Assembly: GCF_009800965.1 (NCBI RefSeq)
Contig: NZ_WUAF01000018.1
Span: forward strand, 1-64,000
Length of the DNA stretch: 64,000 nt
Reading direction: 5' to 3'
Source of the DNA: Cognatazoarcus halotolerans
GTDB taxonomy: Bacteria > Pseudomonadota > Gammaproteobacteria > Burkholderiales > Rhodocyclaceae
How positions within the stretch are numbered: position 1 is the stretch's first letter; the number at the start of each line of letters is the position of its first letter. A program made the position numbers and the translations under genes. The notes under the pieces were generated by a model, which ran no database searches, had not been told where the DNA came from, and was given only the letters and a program-made list of their open reading frames with translations. Shown here piece after piece: positions 33,398-42,346 of the stretch.

Positions 33398-33853
33398 CGC
33401 TGGTTACGCTCGCAAGATGCTCGTGGACAGATCGGGACAAGCGGTATGGTGCTGGAATGCGTACGGGTTCCGCTCAACCGAGGGCACTCGAACTCGGCCA
33501 GCCGCCCGGCGCAGGGCGGCACGCATCGTTCATGAAAATTGCCTTGATCATCTGGCAATCGGCGGCCGCTGTCCAGCCCCCCACGAGGATCAGCCGATCT
33601 CTGAATTAGGTGTAGATGAGGGCATTTCCCACTGAAATAAGGGGTTTCGGCCGCACGATAATGACAAGCGGGAAAATATCGCGGCAGCCTGGAGAGCGCC
33701 TTCAAGGACCCTGCCACGCCGGCTGCGTACTACTGCGTAGGGGAACTGGAACATAGACACGTCCTGCCCGATTCCTAGAATTCGTCGTGCAGAAAGCGGT
33801 CCCGTCAGCACAAGGGGCTGGATCACATCAATCGATAAAGATGGAGAAGAGAC
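33398..33853. other. divergent regulatory region between sensor kinase and PLP-enzyme gene
   Basis: 456 bp with no plausible gene. The near-perfect palindrome CTACTGCGTAG at 33730-33740, about 110 bp before the PLP-enzyme start, is the best candidate operator for the NarL-type regulator. A GGAGAAGAG ribosome site precedes 33854. A TGCCAC-N5-CTGC sequence near 33712 was considered and rejected as sigma-54. Confidence 0.45.
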
Positions 33854-35326
33854 ATGCAAGACGCTAGTGGCAAACAGCTCGAATCATCGGTCGGATTGAC
33901 CAACCTCTCGCTCGAAGACGAGGCACGGTGGTCGGTCAAGCGACGTGATTTCCTCAGGATGCTGGGCTATGGCGCCAGTGCGGCAGCCCTTGGCCCGCTG
34001 ATGGCAGGGTGCGGCGGCGCGAACGGGCAGACAACCGTCGAGGGCCTCAGAGCGAAGCTTGTCCAGGACGAAGCCTTCTGGACCGATGTGCAGAACATGT
34101 TCGTACTGCGTACCGACAAGACCTACATGAACATCGGCACCGCCGGCTCGATGCCGGAGGTGGTGCTCTCGGTGTTCCAGGAAGAGAACTTCGCAAAGGC
34201 GGCCGACTCCCTGAACGGCTACGGGACTCATGCCGACCTGCGCGCCCTCGTGGCACCGGGCTTTGGCGTCGATAGCGATGAACTGGCGTTCTCGGCCAAC
34301 ACCTCGTCCGGCATGTGTCATGCAATTCTTGGGATCGACTGGCAAGCCGGCGACGTGGTGGTAACGACCAACCACGAACATGGCGGCGGCGATACGCCAC
34401 TGGCGATCGCGGTCGATCGCTTCGGCATCGAAGTCTCGCGGATCAGCATGCCGGTCGGTAACAATCAGAGCGCGGCCACCTACGTCGAGCTCTTCGACGA
34501 ACGCATCCGGGCGTTGAAGGCACAAGGCAAGCGGGTTCGCGCGATGATGTGGTCGTCGCCCACCTACAAGACGGGCACCATGCTGCCGATCGCCGACCTG
34601 ATGGAAGTGGTGAAGACGCACGAGCTGATCAGCATCGTCGATGGCGCGCACCTTCCGGGCATGATGGCGTATGACTACGGCGCGCTCGGCGTCGATTTCA
34701 TGTCGGGTGCCGGACACAAGTGGCAGTGCGGCCCCGGTTCGACCGGCATCCTGATCATCCGCAACAAGATTCGCTCCTCCAACCCCCTGCCCTTGCCCAA
34801 CTGGTACCCGGTCCATACCAGCTACTACAACACCACGCCCCGTACCACCAACGGCACGGCGACCTATGACGTGGCAGCCAGTGTGACCACCTGCGGCAGT
34901 GTGCATACGCCGATGTTCAAGGCGCTGGTCAGGGCCTGCGAACTGTGGGACACGATCGGCCGCAAGAAGATCGAGACCTACGACCTGACGCTCTCGTCCT
35001 ATCTGAAGGAGAAGATCGTCGAACTGTGGGGTGTCGACGCACTGTATTCCCCGAAGGACGACCCGAAGCTGCTGTCCGCGCTGACGAGCTTCAATCCGTT
35101 CAGGAACGCCAACGACATCATGGACCAGGCGAAGTCGTCCGAGTTCGTTTCGCGGATGCTCGCGGACTATTCACCCGGATTCGTCATCCGCAACGCCGGA
35201 TTCGATGTCATCGGCGCGCCTTCCCAGCATTACGGCGTACGCGTATCCACCCATCTCTGGCAGGACGCCAACGATGTCGACCGCCTCGTCGCGGCGATGT
35301 GGGAAGTCTCGAACGCCATGGCCTGA
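33854..35326 (+). CDS. Tat-exported, lipid-anchored class V aminotransferase-fold PLP enzyme
   Basis: The 490-aa protein begins with a long twin-arginine signal (KRRDFLRMLGYGASAAALGP) ending in the lipobox MAGC (Cys53), so it should fold with cofactor in the cytoplasm and be anchored in the periplasm. The catalytic domain is of the isopenicillin-N epimerase / class V type, with Asp263 in IVDGAHLPG (PLP N1) and the Schiff-base Lys289 in SGAGHKWQCGPGS. Exported PLP enzymes are uncommon; the best known is PvdN of pyoverdine maturation. No siderophore genes are present here. It is followed 40 bp downstream by an exported RidA-like protein and diverges from a two-component system. Confidence 0.88.
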   Translation: MQDASGKQLESSVGLTNLSLEDEARWSVKRRDFLRMLGYGASAAALGPLMAGCGGANGQTTVEGLRAKLVQDEAFWTDVQNMFVLRTDKTYMNIGTAGSMPEVVLSVFQEENFAKAADSLNGYGTHADLRALVAPGFGVDSDELAFSANTSSGMCHAILGIDWQAGDVVVTTNHEHGGGDTPLAIAVDRFGIEVSRISMPVGNNQSAATYVELFDERIRALKAQGKRVRAMMWSSPTYKTGTMLPIADLMEVVKTHELISIVDGAHLPGMMAYDYGALGVDFMSGAGHKWQCGPGSTGILIIRNKIRSSNPLPLPNWYPVHTSYYNTTPRTTNGTATYDVAASVTTCGSVHTPMFKALVRACELWDTIGRKKIETYDLTLSSYLKEKIVELWGVDALYSPKDDPKLLSALTSFNPFRNANDIMDQAKSSEFVSRMLADYSPGFVIRNAGFDVIGAPSQHYGVRVSTHLWQDANDVDRLVAAMWEVSNAMA

Positions 35327-35366
35327 CCGGACCATCACGCCTCAATTCTCTTCAAGGACACTCTGG

Positions 35367-35828
35367 ATGAATATCAAATCGACAATTCGCACGGCGATTG
35401 TGCTCGCGGGCCTCACGGCCCTCGGGGCCCAGGCCGACGAAAACGCAATTCGCGCGGTCTCGTCGCCCGACGCACCCAAGGCCATCGGACCCTATTCGCA
35501 GGCGGTGCGGGCGGGCTCGGTGCTCTATCTGGCCGGCCAGATCCCGATCGATCCGAAGACGGGCACGCTCATGAAGGATGCGCCGATCGAGGATCAGACA
35601 CGCCTCGTGCTCGAGAACCTCAAGGCGGTGCTGGCGGCCGACAACATGACGCTGGCAAATGTGGTGTCTACCACCGTGTTCATGAAAGACCTCAATGAGT
35701 TCGGCAAGATGAACGAGGTCTACGGCACCTACTTCAAGACCACCCCGCCTGCACGTGCCACCGTCCAGGCCGCGCGTCTGCCGAGGGACGTCGCGGTCGA
35801 GATCAGCGCGATCGCGGTCAAACCCTGA
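35367..35828 (+). CDS. exported RidA/YjgF-family protein
   Basis: The 153-aa protein has a signal peptide (TIRTAIVLAGLTALGAQA, cut before DENAI) and a full RidA domain: KAIGPYSQAVRAGSVLYLAG, QTRLVLENLKAVLAADN, TTVFMKDLNEFGKMNEVY, PPARATVQAARLPRDVAVEI. The Arg in PARATV corresponds to the imine-binding Arg105 of RidA. RidA hydrolyses reactive enamine/imine products released by PLP enzymes. AAGGA lies eight bases upstream of the ATG. Pairing with the exported PLP enzyme suggests both act in the periplasm on one pathway. A strong terminator follows. Confidence 0.9.
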   Translation: MNIKSTIRTAIVLAGLTALGAQADENAIRAVSSPDAPKAIGPYSQAVRAGSVLYLAGQIPIDPKTGTLMKDAPIEDQTRLVLENLKAVLAADNMTLANVVSTTVFMKDLNEFGKMNEVYGTYFKTTPPARATVQAARLPRDVAVEISAIAVKP

Positions 35829-35932
35829 CGCGTTCCTTCGCCTGACCCTCGGGAGTGAAACCAGGCCCGGTTCCACACCCGCGGGCCCTGTGAGGCACGC
35901 CGTCGAACATTCCGACAATCGATTTAACGCAG

Positions 35933-35974
35933 GCGTTGTGGCGGTCCGCAGGAAGGGGCCGCCACAACGCTTTT
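35933..35974 (+). terminator. intrinsic terminator after ridA-like gene
   Basis: GCGTTGTGGCGG pairs perfectly with CCGCCACAACGC (12 bp, 14-base loop), followed by TTTT. It lies 105 bp after the RidA stop and just before the end of the opposite-strand gene, so it may serve both. Confidence 0.85.
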
Positions 35975-35981
35975 CGGTGCA

Positions 35982-36419
35982 TCACTGCGCAGGTACATCG
36001 ACGCCGTGTGCCGCCAGCCAGTGCGTATCGATCTGCCATCTCACCGACTCGATGCCGGGTTGGGCCTGCACGATGCCTTGCGCCTCCGACTGCGCTGCGG
36101 CGAGATCCTTCTGTGCCGCGATGAATGTCGGATTGTTGGCATTCATCACATCGATCCCAGGGTGGATCGCCGCGATGAACCTGGTCACAGGAACCTCAAA
36201 GCTCCGCGGCGAACCCATCACGGCGGTCTTGCCGTCCACCCGGATCACACGAAATGGATAGGGATAACTTTTGAGATGTTCGCTGGCCTGCGCAGCGATC
36301 GCCGCATTCAGTTCGCGCGCACGCGCATCGGGCCGCTGGATGAACCAATCGACCACGAAAGCGACAAGCAGCGCAAGAACGATCCATTGCCACACGGGCA
36401 ACCTGGGAAGGGCTTTCAT
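35982..36419 (-). CDS. inner-membrane-anchored protein of unknown function
   Basis: The 145-aa protein has one N-terminal transmembrane helix (VWQWIVLALLVAFVVDWFI) followed by a soluble domain with an amphipathic helix (ARARELNAAIAAQASEHLKS), YPFRVIRVDGKTAVMGSPRS and a helical tail. It would face the periplasm. No family is recognised. ATG 36419 is chosen because AGGA precedes it and the longer frame to 36473 lacks a signal-like start. It may be read with the upstream K+ channel-like gene on the same strand (163-bp gap). Confidence 0.65.
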   Translation of the reverse strand: MKALPRLPVWQWIVLALLVAFVVDWFIQRPDARARELNAAIAAQASEHLKSYPYPFRVIRVDGKTAVMGSPRSFEVPVTRFIAAIHPGIDVMNANNPTFIAAQKDLAAAQSEAQGIVQAQPGIESVRWQIDTHWLAAHGVDVPAQ

Positions 36420-36582
36420 GACTGTATTCCTGAGGATGGATGGCCTTGCTCGCGACGCTCGCCTGGCGGCCACGTACCGGCGCTTCGGCAGCGCGCAAGC
36501 GAAATATCGACATCATAGCCGGCCGGCGTGACGGTGCCGCTTGACGGGTTTCCCCGTCTCCACCCGGGCGGCTGAATCTTGT

Positions 36583-37035
36583 TCATTTGCTTTCCGGCGG
36601 CGGGGAGGGCTGCGTCGTATCGCGCCAGAAGCGCTCCATCGCGATGTAGAGGTAGGACCCGGACCAACCGATCAGCAGCAGACCGTTCAGCGTTTCGGAA
36701 CCGGCCAGCAAACGCAGGCTGCCGGCCGGCACGAGGTCGCCGTAGCCCAGCGAAGTGTAGGTTTCGGTCGAAAAATAAACGGCGGTGCTGAGGGATAGAT
36801 GGGACATGCCCACCATGCTGCCCGCGCCGATCGCGACCAGTCCCCACAGGCCGAGCGCGTAAAGAAAGATCTCCGTGAAGTGGGCAAGGAAGGTGCCACC
36901 GATCACCAGCAGCAGCTTGAAGCGCGAGGGCATCGTGAGCCTTGGCAACAGGCGCGACAGGGCCGAAAGAACCTCGAAATGCAGCAGCGTGCTGAGCAAC
37001 AACAGCACGGTGCAGGCGAACGAGATCGACAGCAT
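36583..37035 (-). CDS. two-helix potassium-channel-family membrane protein
   Basis: The 150-aa protein has an ion-channel pore with the selectivity filter TSLGYGD (residues 94-100) between a pore helix (TAVYFSTETY) and a last helix (LLLIGWSGSYLYIAMERFW). Two further hydrophobic segments lie at 3-20 and 40-72. The filter differs from canonical TVGYGD by TSLGYGD, frequent in bacterial Ion_trans_2 proteins. It lacks an RCK domain, so gating is unknown. AAGGAG is eight bases upstream of the ATG. Confidence 0.85.
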   Translation of the reverse strand: MLSISFACTVLLLLSTLLHFEVLSALSRLLPRLTMPSRFKLLLVIGGTFLAHFTEIFLYALGLWGLVAIGAGSMVGMSHLSLSTAVYFSTETYTSLGYGDLVPAGSLRLLAGSETLNGLLLIGWSGSYLYIAMERFWRDTTQPSPPPESK

Positions 37036-37304
37036 GCTGGGCTCTCCTTGAGCTCGGATGCGGCGGACGGCCGCTTCCGAAAGTTCCGGTACGGCAAATC
37101 AACCGCGCATCGCGATGTATCTGGAAAGCCGAATCATGCACCCATCTGCAAAGCGGGGACGAAATGCGCATGCCGCAGGCGCTCCCGGGCGCTGCGCCTG
37201 CGCACGCGGCAACACCCGACATCTCGCCGCGAACATGGATCTCGGCGGAAATCGGCCAGCCGGCCGCAACGCCCCGGTCCGCCAACGCGGCGTATCATCG
37301 CGCC

Positions 37305-37793
37305 ATGAAAACCGCTCTCGCCATTGCGCTCGCCGTCCTCGTGCTGCTGTTCATCGGCGCGCGCTTCGGACTACTGGGCGGCACCGCACCAAACGACCTT
37401 GGCGTGCGCAACGGCCGCCTCAAACCCCCGTCCCTGACCCCCAACAGCGTGAGCAGCCAGTCCCGGCTGTACCCGGAGCACCCCCAGCACGAGGCGGCAT
37501 GGATCGCGCCCTTCCCGCTGCGCAATGGCAACGGGCCAGCCTCAATCGCGGCGCTGGCAGGGGTACTGCGGTCGATGCCGGGCGTGACGTTGGTGGAAGC
37601 ACGCAACGACTACCTGCGTGCCGAGGCGCGGACCCGCTGGCTGAGGTTCGTGGATGATCTGGAGTTCTGGTTCGATCCATCCAGCGGGATGATCGAGGTG
37701 CGCAGCGCGAGCCGTCTCGGGCAAGCGGATTTCGGGGTCAACCGGCAGCGCGTCGAGACGATCCGCAAGGCCTGGCTGGCACTGCCGCAATGA
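37305..37793 (+). CDS. DUF1499 family protein
   Basis: The 162-aa protein has an N-terminal membrane anchor or signal (LAIALAVLVLLFIGARFGLL) followed by a DUF1499 domain: NDLGVRNGRLKPPSLTPNSV, SMPGVTLVEARNDYLRAEAR, LRFVDDLEFWFDPSSGMIEV, and the ending RSASRLGQADFGVNRQRVET. The family is conserved in proteobacteria and plastids, without established function. The upstream 270 bp contain no other gene. Confidence 0.85.
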   Translation: MKTALAIALAVLVLLFIGARFGLLGGTAPNDLGVRNGRLKPPSLTPNSVSSQSRLYPEHPQHEAAWIAPFPLRNGNGPASIAALAGVLRSMPGVTLVEARNDYLRAEARTRWLRFVDDLEFWFDPSSGMIEVRSASRLGQADFGVNRQRVETIRKAWLALPQ

Positions 37794-38828
<1,035 letters not shown>

Positions 38829-38834
38829 CGCGGT

Positions 38835-38872
38835 GCGGATGGCACCGGGCATCACCGCCCGGCGCCATCCGC
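38835..38872. terminator. strong bidirectional terminator
   Basis: GCGGATGGC-a-CCGGGC / GCCCGG-c-GCCATCCGC forms a 15-pair stem with one A/C mismatch and a six-base loop, followed by TTG. It separates convergent pip (+) and the tautomerase gene (-). Confidence 0.75.
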
Positions 38873-38878
38873 TTGTGC

Positions 38879-39097
38879 TCAGCCGCCTTGCTGCAGCTGC
38901 CTGACCGCTTCGGTGGTCAGCGGCTGGCCGCCGATGCCCCATTGACCGCTGGCCACTTCGAGCACGCGCACCCAGGTGACGCCGCGCATGTTCTCGCCTT
39001 CGATCGAGACCATGGTGTCGGTGATCTTCTCGATCATCTGCTTCTTCTGATCGTCGTTGAACACGCCCTTGATGAGATGGATATCCACGAGAGGCAT
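38879..39097 (-). CDS. 4-oxalocrotonate tautomerase family protein
   Basis: The 72-aa protein starts MPLVDIHLIKGVF; removal of Met exposes the catalytic Pro1 typical of the superfamily. EKITDTMVSIEGENMRGVTWV fits the family core. Slightly longer than the usual 62 aa because of a Gln/Gly tail. AGGAG is seven bases before the ATG. It follows the methyltransferase gene by 66 bp on the same strand and may be co-transcribed. Substrate unknown. Confidence 0.85.
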   Translation of the reverse strand: MPLVDIHLIKGVFNDDQKKQMIEKITDTMVSIEGENMRGVTWVRVLEVASGQWGIGGQPLTTEAVRQLQQGG

Positions 39098-39163
39098 TTT
39101 CTTGCTCCTTTGATTGGTGATTGTGTTGGGTAGTCTGCCGGGCGGACCGGGCCCGGCGCCGGT

Positions 39164-40018
39164 TCAGCGGGTGATGACGATTTCGAGGTAGTCCGCGGGG
39201 GCCACCATCGAGCCGTCTTCGGCCACGTTGTGTGTATCGATGAGCCGCAGGATGTCTTCCGCCAGCGAGGCCGCGGCGGTTTCGTCGAGGGCCAGGAAGG
39301 CCTTGTGCGTCGGGCCGTAGTAGGTGCGGAACACCTCCAGGAAGTGCGCCGGCGAGCGATAGCGGAAGGCGAACTGGCGACGTGTCACACTGACGTCGCG
39401 AACCTTGCCGCCGAACTGCGCCTGCAGGAACGCCTCGGTGCCCCAGGCGGCCGGCGAACTCACCCCGGCCGGCGGCGGAAGGTAGCGACCGATGGTCTTG
39501 AAGAGCTGGCCGACGAAGCCTTCGGGCGTCCAGTTCGCCAGCCCGATGCGCCCGCCCGGACGGCACACCCGCAGCAGCTCGGCCGCAGCGCGGGGCTGGT
39601 CGGGGGTGAACATCACGCCGAAGGTCGACATCACGTTGTCGAAGCTGGCATCGGCGAAGGGCAGGTTCTCGGCATCGGCGATGCGGTAGTCGATGTCGAG
39701 CCCATCGGCGCTGGCCCGCACCTGCGACTGTTCGAGCAGGCCGCCCACGTAGTCGGTGGAGGTCACCCGGCAGAAGCGCCGCGCGGCAGCCAGGCTGGCG
39801 TTGCCGTTGCCTCCTGCCACGTCGAGCACCGAGTGGCCGGAGCGCAGATCCATGGCTTCGCACAGCTGCTCGCCGGTGATCTGCAGGGTGACGCCGACCC
39901 GGCCGTAGTCGCCCGAGCCCCAGGTGGCCTGCTGCCTGGCCTTGAGTGCGGCGAGATCGGGCTGGGCGGCGGCACGTGCAACTGCGTCGAGTTCGGCTTG
40001 CTGGACCATCGTGTTCAT
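39164..40018 (-). CDS. class I SAM-dependent methyltransferase
   Basis: The 284-aa protein has a canonical SAM-binding loop (SVLDVAGGNGNASLAAARR), post-I acidic STDYVGGLL, ADAENLPFADASFDNVMSTF and LLRVCRPGGRIGLANWTPEG. This is the UbiE/Methyltransf_11 type; substrate unknown. ATG 40018 is preferred because AAGGAG lies seven bases upstream; two in-frame ATGs just before it overlap that site. It diverges from an HxlR regulator across a palindromic operator. Confidence 0.85.
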   Translation of the reverse strand: MNTMVQQAELDAVARAAAQPDLAALKARQQATWGSGDYGRVGVTLQITGEQLCEAMDLRSGHSVLDVAGGNGNASLAAARRFCRVTSTDYVGGLLEQSQVRASADGLDIDYRIADAENLPFADASFDNVMSTFGVMFTPDQPRAAAELLRVCRPGGRIGLANWTPEGFVGQLFKTIGRYLPPPAGVSSPAAWGTEAFLQAQFGGKVRDVSVTRRQFAFRYRSPAHFLEVFRTYYGPTHKAFLALDETAAASLAEDILRLIDTHNVAEDGSMVAPADYLEIVITR

Positions 40019-40116
40019 GTGCATTCTCCTTGTCATCCTCTGTCGAAAGGTGTCGAGTCCGTTGTCTGACTCGATGGAGACATGCTATGCAGCGCCGTGC
40101 GGCTGAACTACTGTAG

Positions 40117-40148
40117 AACCTGTAGCAAGCCACTACACAAAATGTAGT
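40117..40148. promoter_or_regulatory. palindromic operator between methyltransferase and HxlR genes
   Basis: ACTACA-CAAAA-TGTAGT at 40132-40148 is a perfect inverted repeat. A second shorter one, CTACTGTAG, lies at 40118-40126. Further ACTACA/TGTAG half-sites occur on both sides. This is the expected binding pattern of the adjacent HxlR-type dimer, which would control both divergent genes. Confidence 0.65.
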
Positions 40149-40226
40149 TCTCCACTACACCTTTGCCGACTGCCCCGATAGCGACACGCGAGCGGCCCGA
40201 GCAGCCCCCGACACAGGAGACGAGGC

Positions 40227-40913
40227 ATGGAATACGGACAGTTTTGCCCGATCGCCAAGGCGCTGGAGATCGTCGGCGAAAAATGGACCGTGCTGATCAT
40301 CCGCGAACTGCTGATGGGCGGCTCCCGCTTCAACGAGCTGCAACGCGGGCTGTGCCTGATCTCCCCGACCATCCTCAACAAGCGCCTGGCCACGCTGGCC
40401 GAGCACGGCCTGGTGCTCAAGAAGAAGCTCCCCGGCCAGCAGGGCTACGCCTATTACGCGACCGAGTCGTGCAAGCAGCTGCTGCCGGTGATCAAGTCAC
40501 TCGGCGACTGGGGCATGCGCTGGGCCAGGGACGGCCTCACCGACCGCGACTTCGATGTCGGCCTGCTGATGCTCTACCTGGAGCGCAGCATTCGCACCGA
40601 CCAACTCATCGGCGAGCAGACCGTCATCCATTTCAGGTTCACCGATGTGAGCGAGATGGCCAACTGGTGGATCGTCGCCACCCCGGAGGAGGTCGAGGTC
40701 TGCCACAAGGATCCGGGCAAGGACGTCGATGTCTATTTCACCTGCGCGGTGCGCACCATGGTGGAGCTGTGGATGGGCGATCTCTCCTACCGCAAGGCCT
40801 TGCGCGCGGAGCAGATCAAGGCGGTCGGCGCGCCGGTGCTGACCCGCGACATCTTCTCCTGGCTCTCGCCGAGCGTGTTCGCCGACCTGCCGCCAGCTGA
40901 AGAGATCCAGTAA
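40227..40913 (+). CDS. HxlR-family transcriptional regulator with C-terminal extension
   Basis: The 228-aa protein has the HxlR winged helix in residues 1-105 (CPIAKALEIVGEKWTVLIIR, GLCLISPTILNKRLATLAEH, YYATESCKQLLPVI) with Cys7 at the conserved redox-sensing position. The extra ~120 residues (LLMLYLERSIRTDQ, VIHFRFTD, VDVYFTCAVRTMVELWMGD) look like an SCP2/sterol-carrier-type ligand domain. It lies divergent to the methyltransferase with ACTACA palindromes between, so autoregulation and control of the methyltransferase are likely. Confidence 0.88.
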   Translation: MEYGQFCPIAKALEIVGEKWTVLIIRELLMGGSRFNELQRGLCLISPTILNKRLATLAEHGLVLKKKLPGQQGYAYYATESCKQLLPVIKSLGDWGMRWARDGLTDRDFDVGLLMLYLERSIRTDQLIGEQTVIHFRFTDVSEMANWWIVATPEEVEVCHKDPGKDVDVYFTCAVRTMVELWMGDLSYRKALRAEQIKAVGAPVLTRDIFSWLSPSVFADLPPAEEIQ

Positions 40914-40970
40914 CGGGCGGCGCCAAACCGCCGGCCAAATACCTCGCACGCCAGCAACCCGAGGAGAGTC

Positions 40971-41798
40971 ATGCGCTTCTCCGTGAGCCACGAAACGCTT
41001 TATCGCTACTCGGTGCCGGTTGGCCTCGCGCCACATCTGCTCAGGCTCACGCCGCGCCCGGATGCCGGCCGCCTGCTGATGCGCGAGCTCACCGTGGACC
41101 CTTGGCCCGCACTGCGGCTGGAGGAGTTCGACGCCTTCGGCAACCCGGTCACGCGGGTCGAGTTCGTCGGGCAGTTCTCCTCTCTGCGGGTCGAGAGCCG
41201 CTTCCTGCTCGACACCATCCCCCCGCCACGCGGTTTGATGCCCGTGCTGTCGCCCCTGCCCTGGGCCTTCCCGCTGAATGACGGCCTCGACGTGTATCGC
41301 AGCCAGCCGTGGGTGGATGCCGCGGTGGCGCAGTTCGCGCATGGTCTGGCGAGCCAGGTGGGCCATTCGCCGATGCCCTTCCTGGAACTGCTCAACCGGA
41401 CGCTGCACGACACCGTGGATGGCCGGGCCCGCGTCAGCGGTGATGCGCAGTCGCCGGCACAGACGCTGACAAGCGGACGCGGGGCCTGCCGCGACGTCAC
41501 CGTGCTGTTCATGGCCGCCTGTCGCTGCTTCAACCTGCCGGTGCGCTTCGTAAGCGGCTACCATGCCCCGCCCGGCACACCCGAAGGACCGGGCGACCTG
41601 CATGCCTGGGCCGAGGTGAGCCTGCCGGGCGTCGGCTGGCTGGGCTGGGATCCCACCAATGGCATCCCGGCCGGTGAAGCTCATGTGGCCGTGTGCGCCA
41701 CGCCGGAGCAGGCCGGGAGCATGCCGGTGGAAGGCGGCTTTTTTGCGAACGGCGTGACCGCAACGCTGGATTTTCGGGTACTGATCGCCACCGCTTGA
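40971..41798 (+). CDS. transglutaminase-like protease family protein
   Basis: The 275-aa protein has the bacterial transglutaminase N-domain (HETLYRYSVPVGLAPHLLRL) and catalytic core with Cys173 in SGRGACRDVTVLF, His211 in DLHAWAEV and Asp227 in GWDPTNG, a complete triad. Family members are cysteine proteases or amidases rather than protein cross-linkers in most bacteria. No signal peptide is present. AGGAG stands upstream of the ATG. Confidence 0.88.
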   Translation: MRFSVSHETLYRYSVPVGLAPHLLRLTPRPDAGRLLMRELTVDPWPALRLEEFDAFGNPVTRVEFVGQFSSLRVESRFLLDTIPPPRGLMPVLSPLPWAFPLNDGLDVYRSQPWVDAAVAQFAHGLASQVGHSPMPFLELLNRTLHDTVDGRARVSGDAQSPAQTLTSGRGACRDVTVLFMAACRCFNLPVRFVSGYHAPPGTPEGPGDLHAWAEVSLPGVGWLGWDPTNGIPAGEAHVAVCATPEQAGSMPVEGGFFANGVTATLDFRVLIATA

Positions 41799-41892
41799 GC
41801 CTGCCTGCGCGACGAGGACCGGCGTGCAGCGATTTGGGCCATCGGCCACGGTCGGGTAGGATGGCCCGCTCAACCAAGCGGAGCATCCGGCG

Positions 41893-42270
41893 ATGGCCAC
41901 CCTCGAACTGACTGCCGACAACTTCAACCAGACCCTCGAAAACAACGGGATCGTCTTCCTGGACTTCTGGGCAGCGTGGTGCGCCCCCTGCCGCGGCTTT
42001 GCCCCGACCTACGAGGCCGCTTCCGAGGCCAACCCGGACATCGTCTTCGGCAAGATCGACACCGAAGCCCAGCAGGAACTCGCTGCAACCTTCCAGATCC
42101 GCTCGATCCCGACCATTGCGGTCATCCGCGAGGGTGTCATGGTGTTCCGCGAATCGGGCGCCCTGCCGGCCAGCGCCTTGAATCAGGTGATCGACGGGGT
42201 GCGCAATCTCGACATGGACGAGGTGCGTGCGCAGATCGCCGCGCAGCAGGCGGGCGAACAGCAGGCCTGA
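41893..42270 (+). CDS. thioredoxin-family protein with CAPC active site
   Basis: The 125-aa protein is a single thioredoxin domain (FLDFWAAWCAPCRGFAPTYE) with Cys30 and Cys33. The active site is CAPC rather than CGPC, and the cis-Pro loop reads RSIPTIAV. The C-terminal ~20 residues form an extra helix (MDEVRAQIAAQQAGEQQA). It is cytoplasmic. The changed dipeptide should alter redox potential relative to TrxA. Confidence 0.9.
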   Translation: MATLELTADNFNQTLENNGIVFLDFWAAWCAPCRGFAPTYEAASEANPDIVFGKIDTEAQQELAATFQIRSIPTIAVIREGVMVFRESGALPASALNQVIDGVRNLDMDEVRAQIAAQQAGEQQA

Positions 42271-42300
42271 ACGGCAGGGCGGTCGGCCGCGCCACAAGCG

Positions 42301-42324
42301 GAAACCGGGCCGAAGCCCGGTTTC
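42301..42324. terminator. bidirectional hairpin between thioredoxin and prfC
   Basis: GAAACCGGGC-CGAA-GCCCGGTTTC is a perfect ten-pair stem with a tetraloop; A/T pairs at its foot give short U runs in both directions. It lies between convergent genes. Confidence 0.75.
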
Positions 42325-42346
42325 GTCCCGACCGTGCCCCACGCGC

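Noticed and set aside
33712-33726. sigma-54 type promoter TGCCAC-N5-CTGC
   Set aside because: The invariant GG at -24 is absent.
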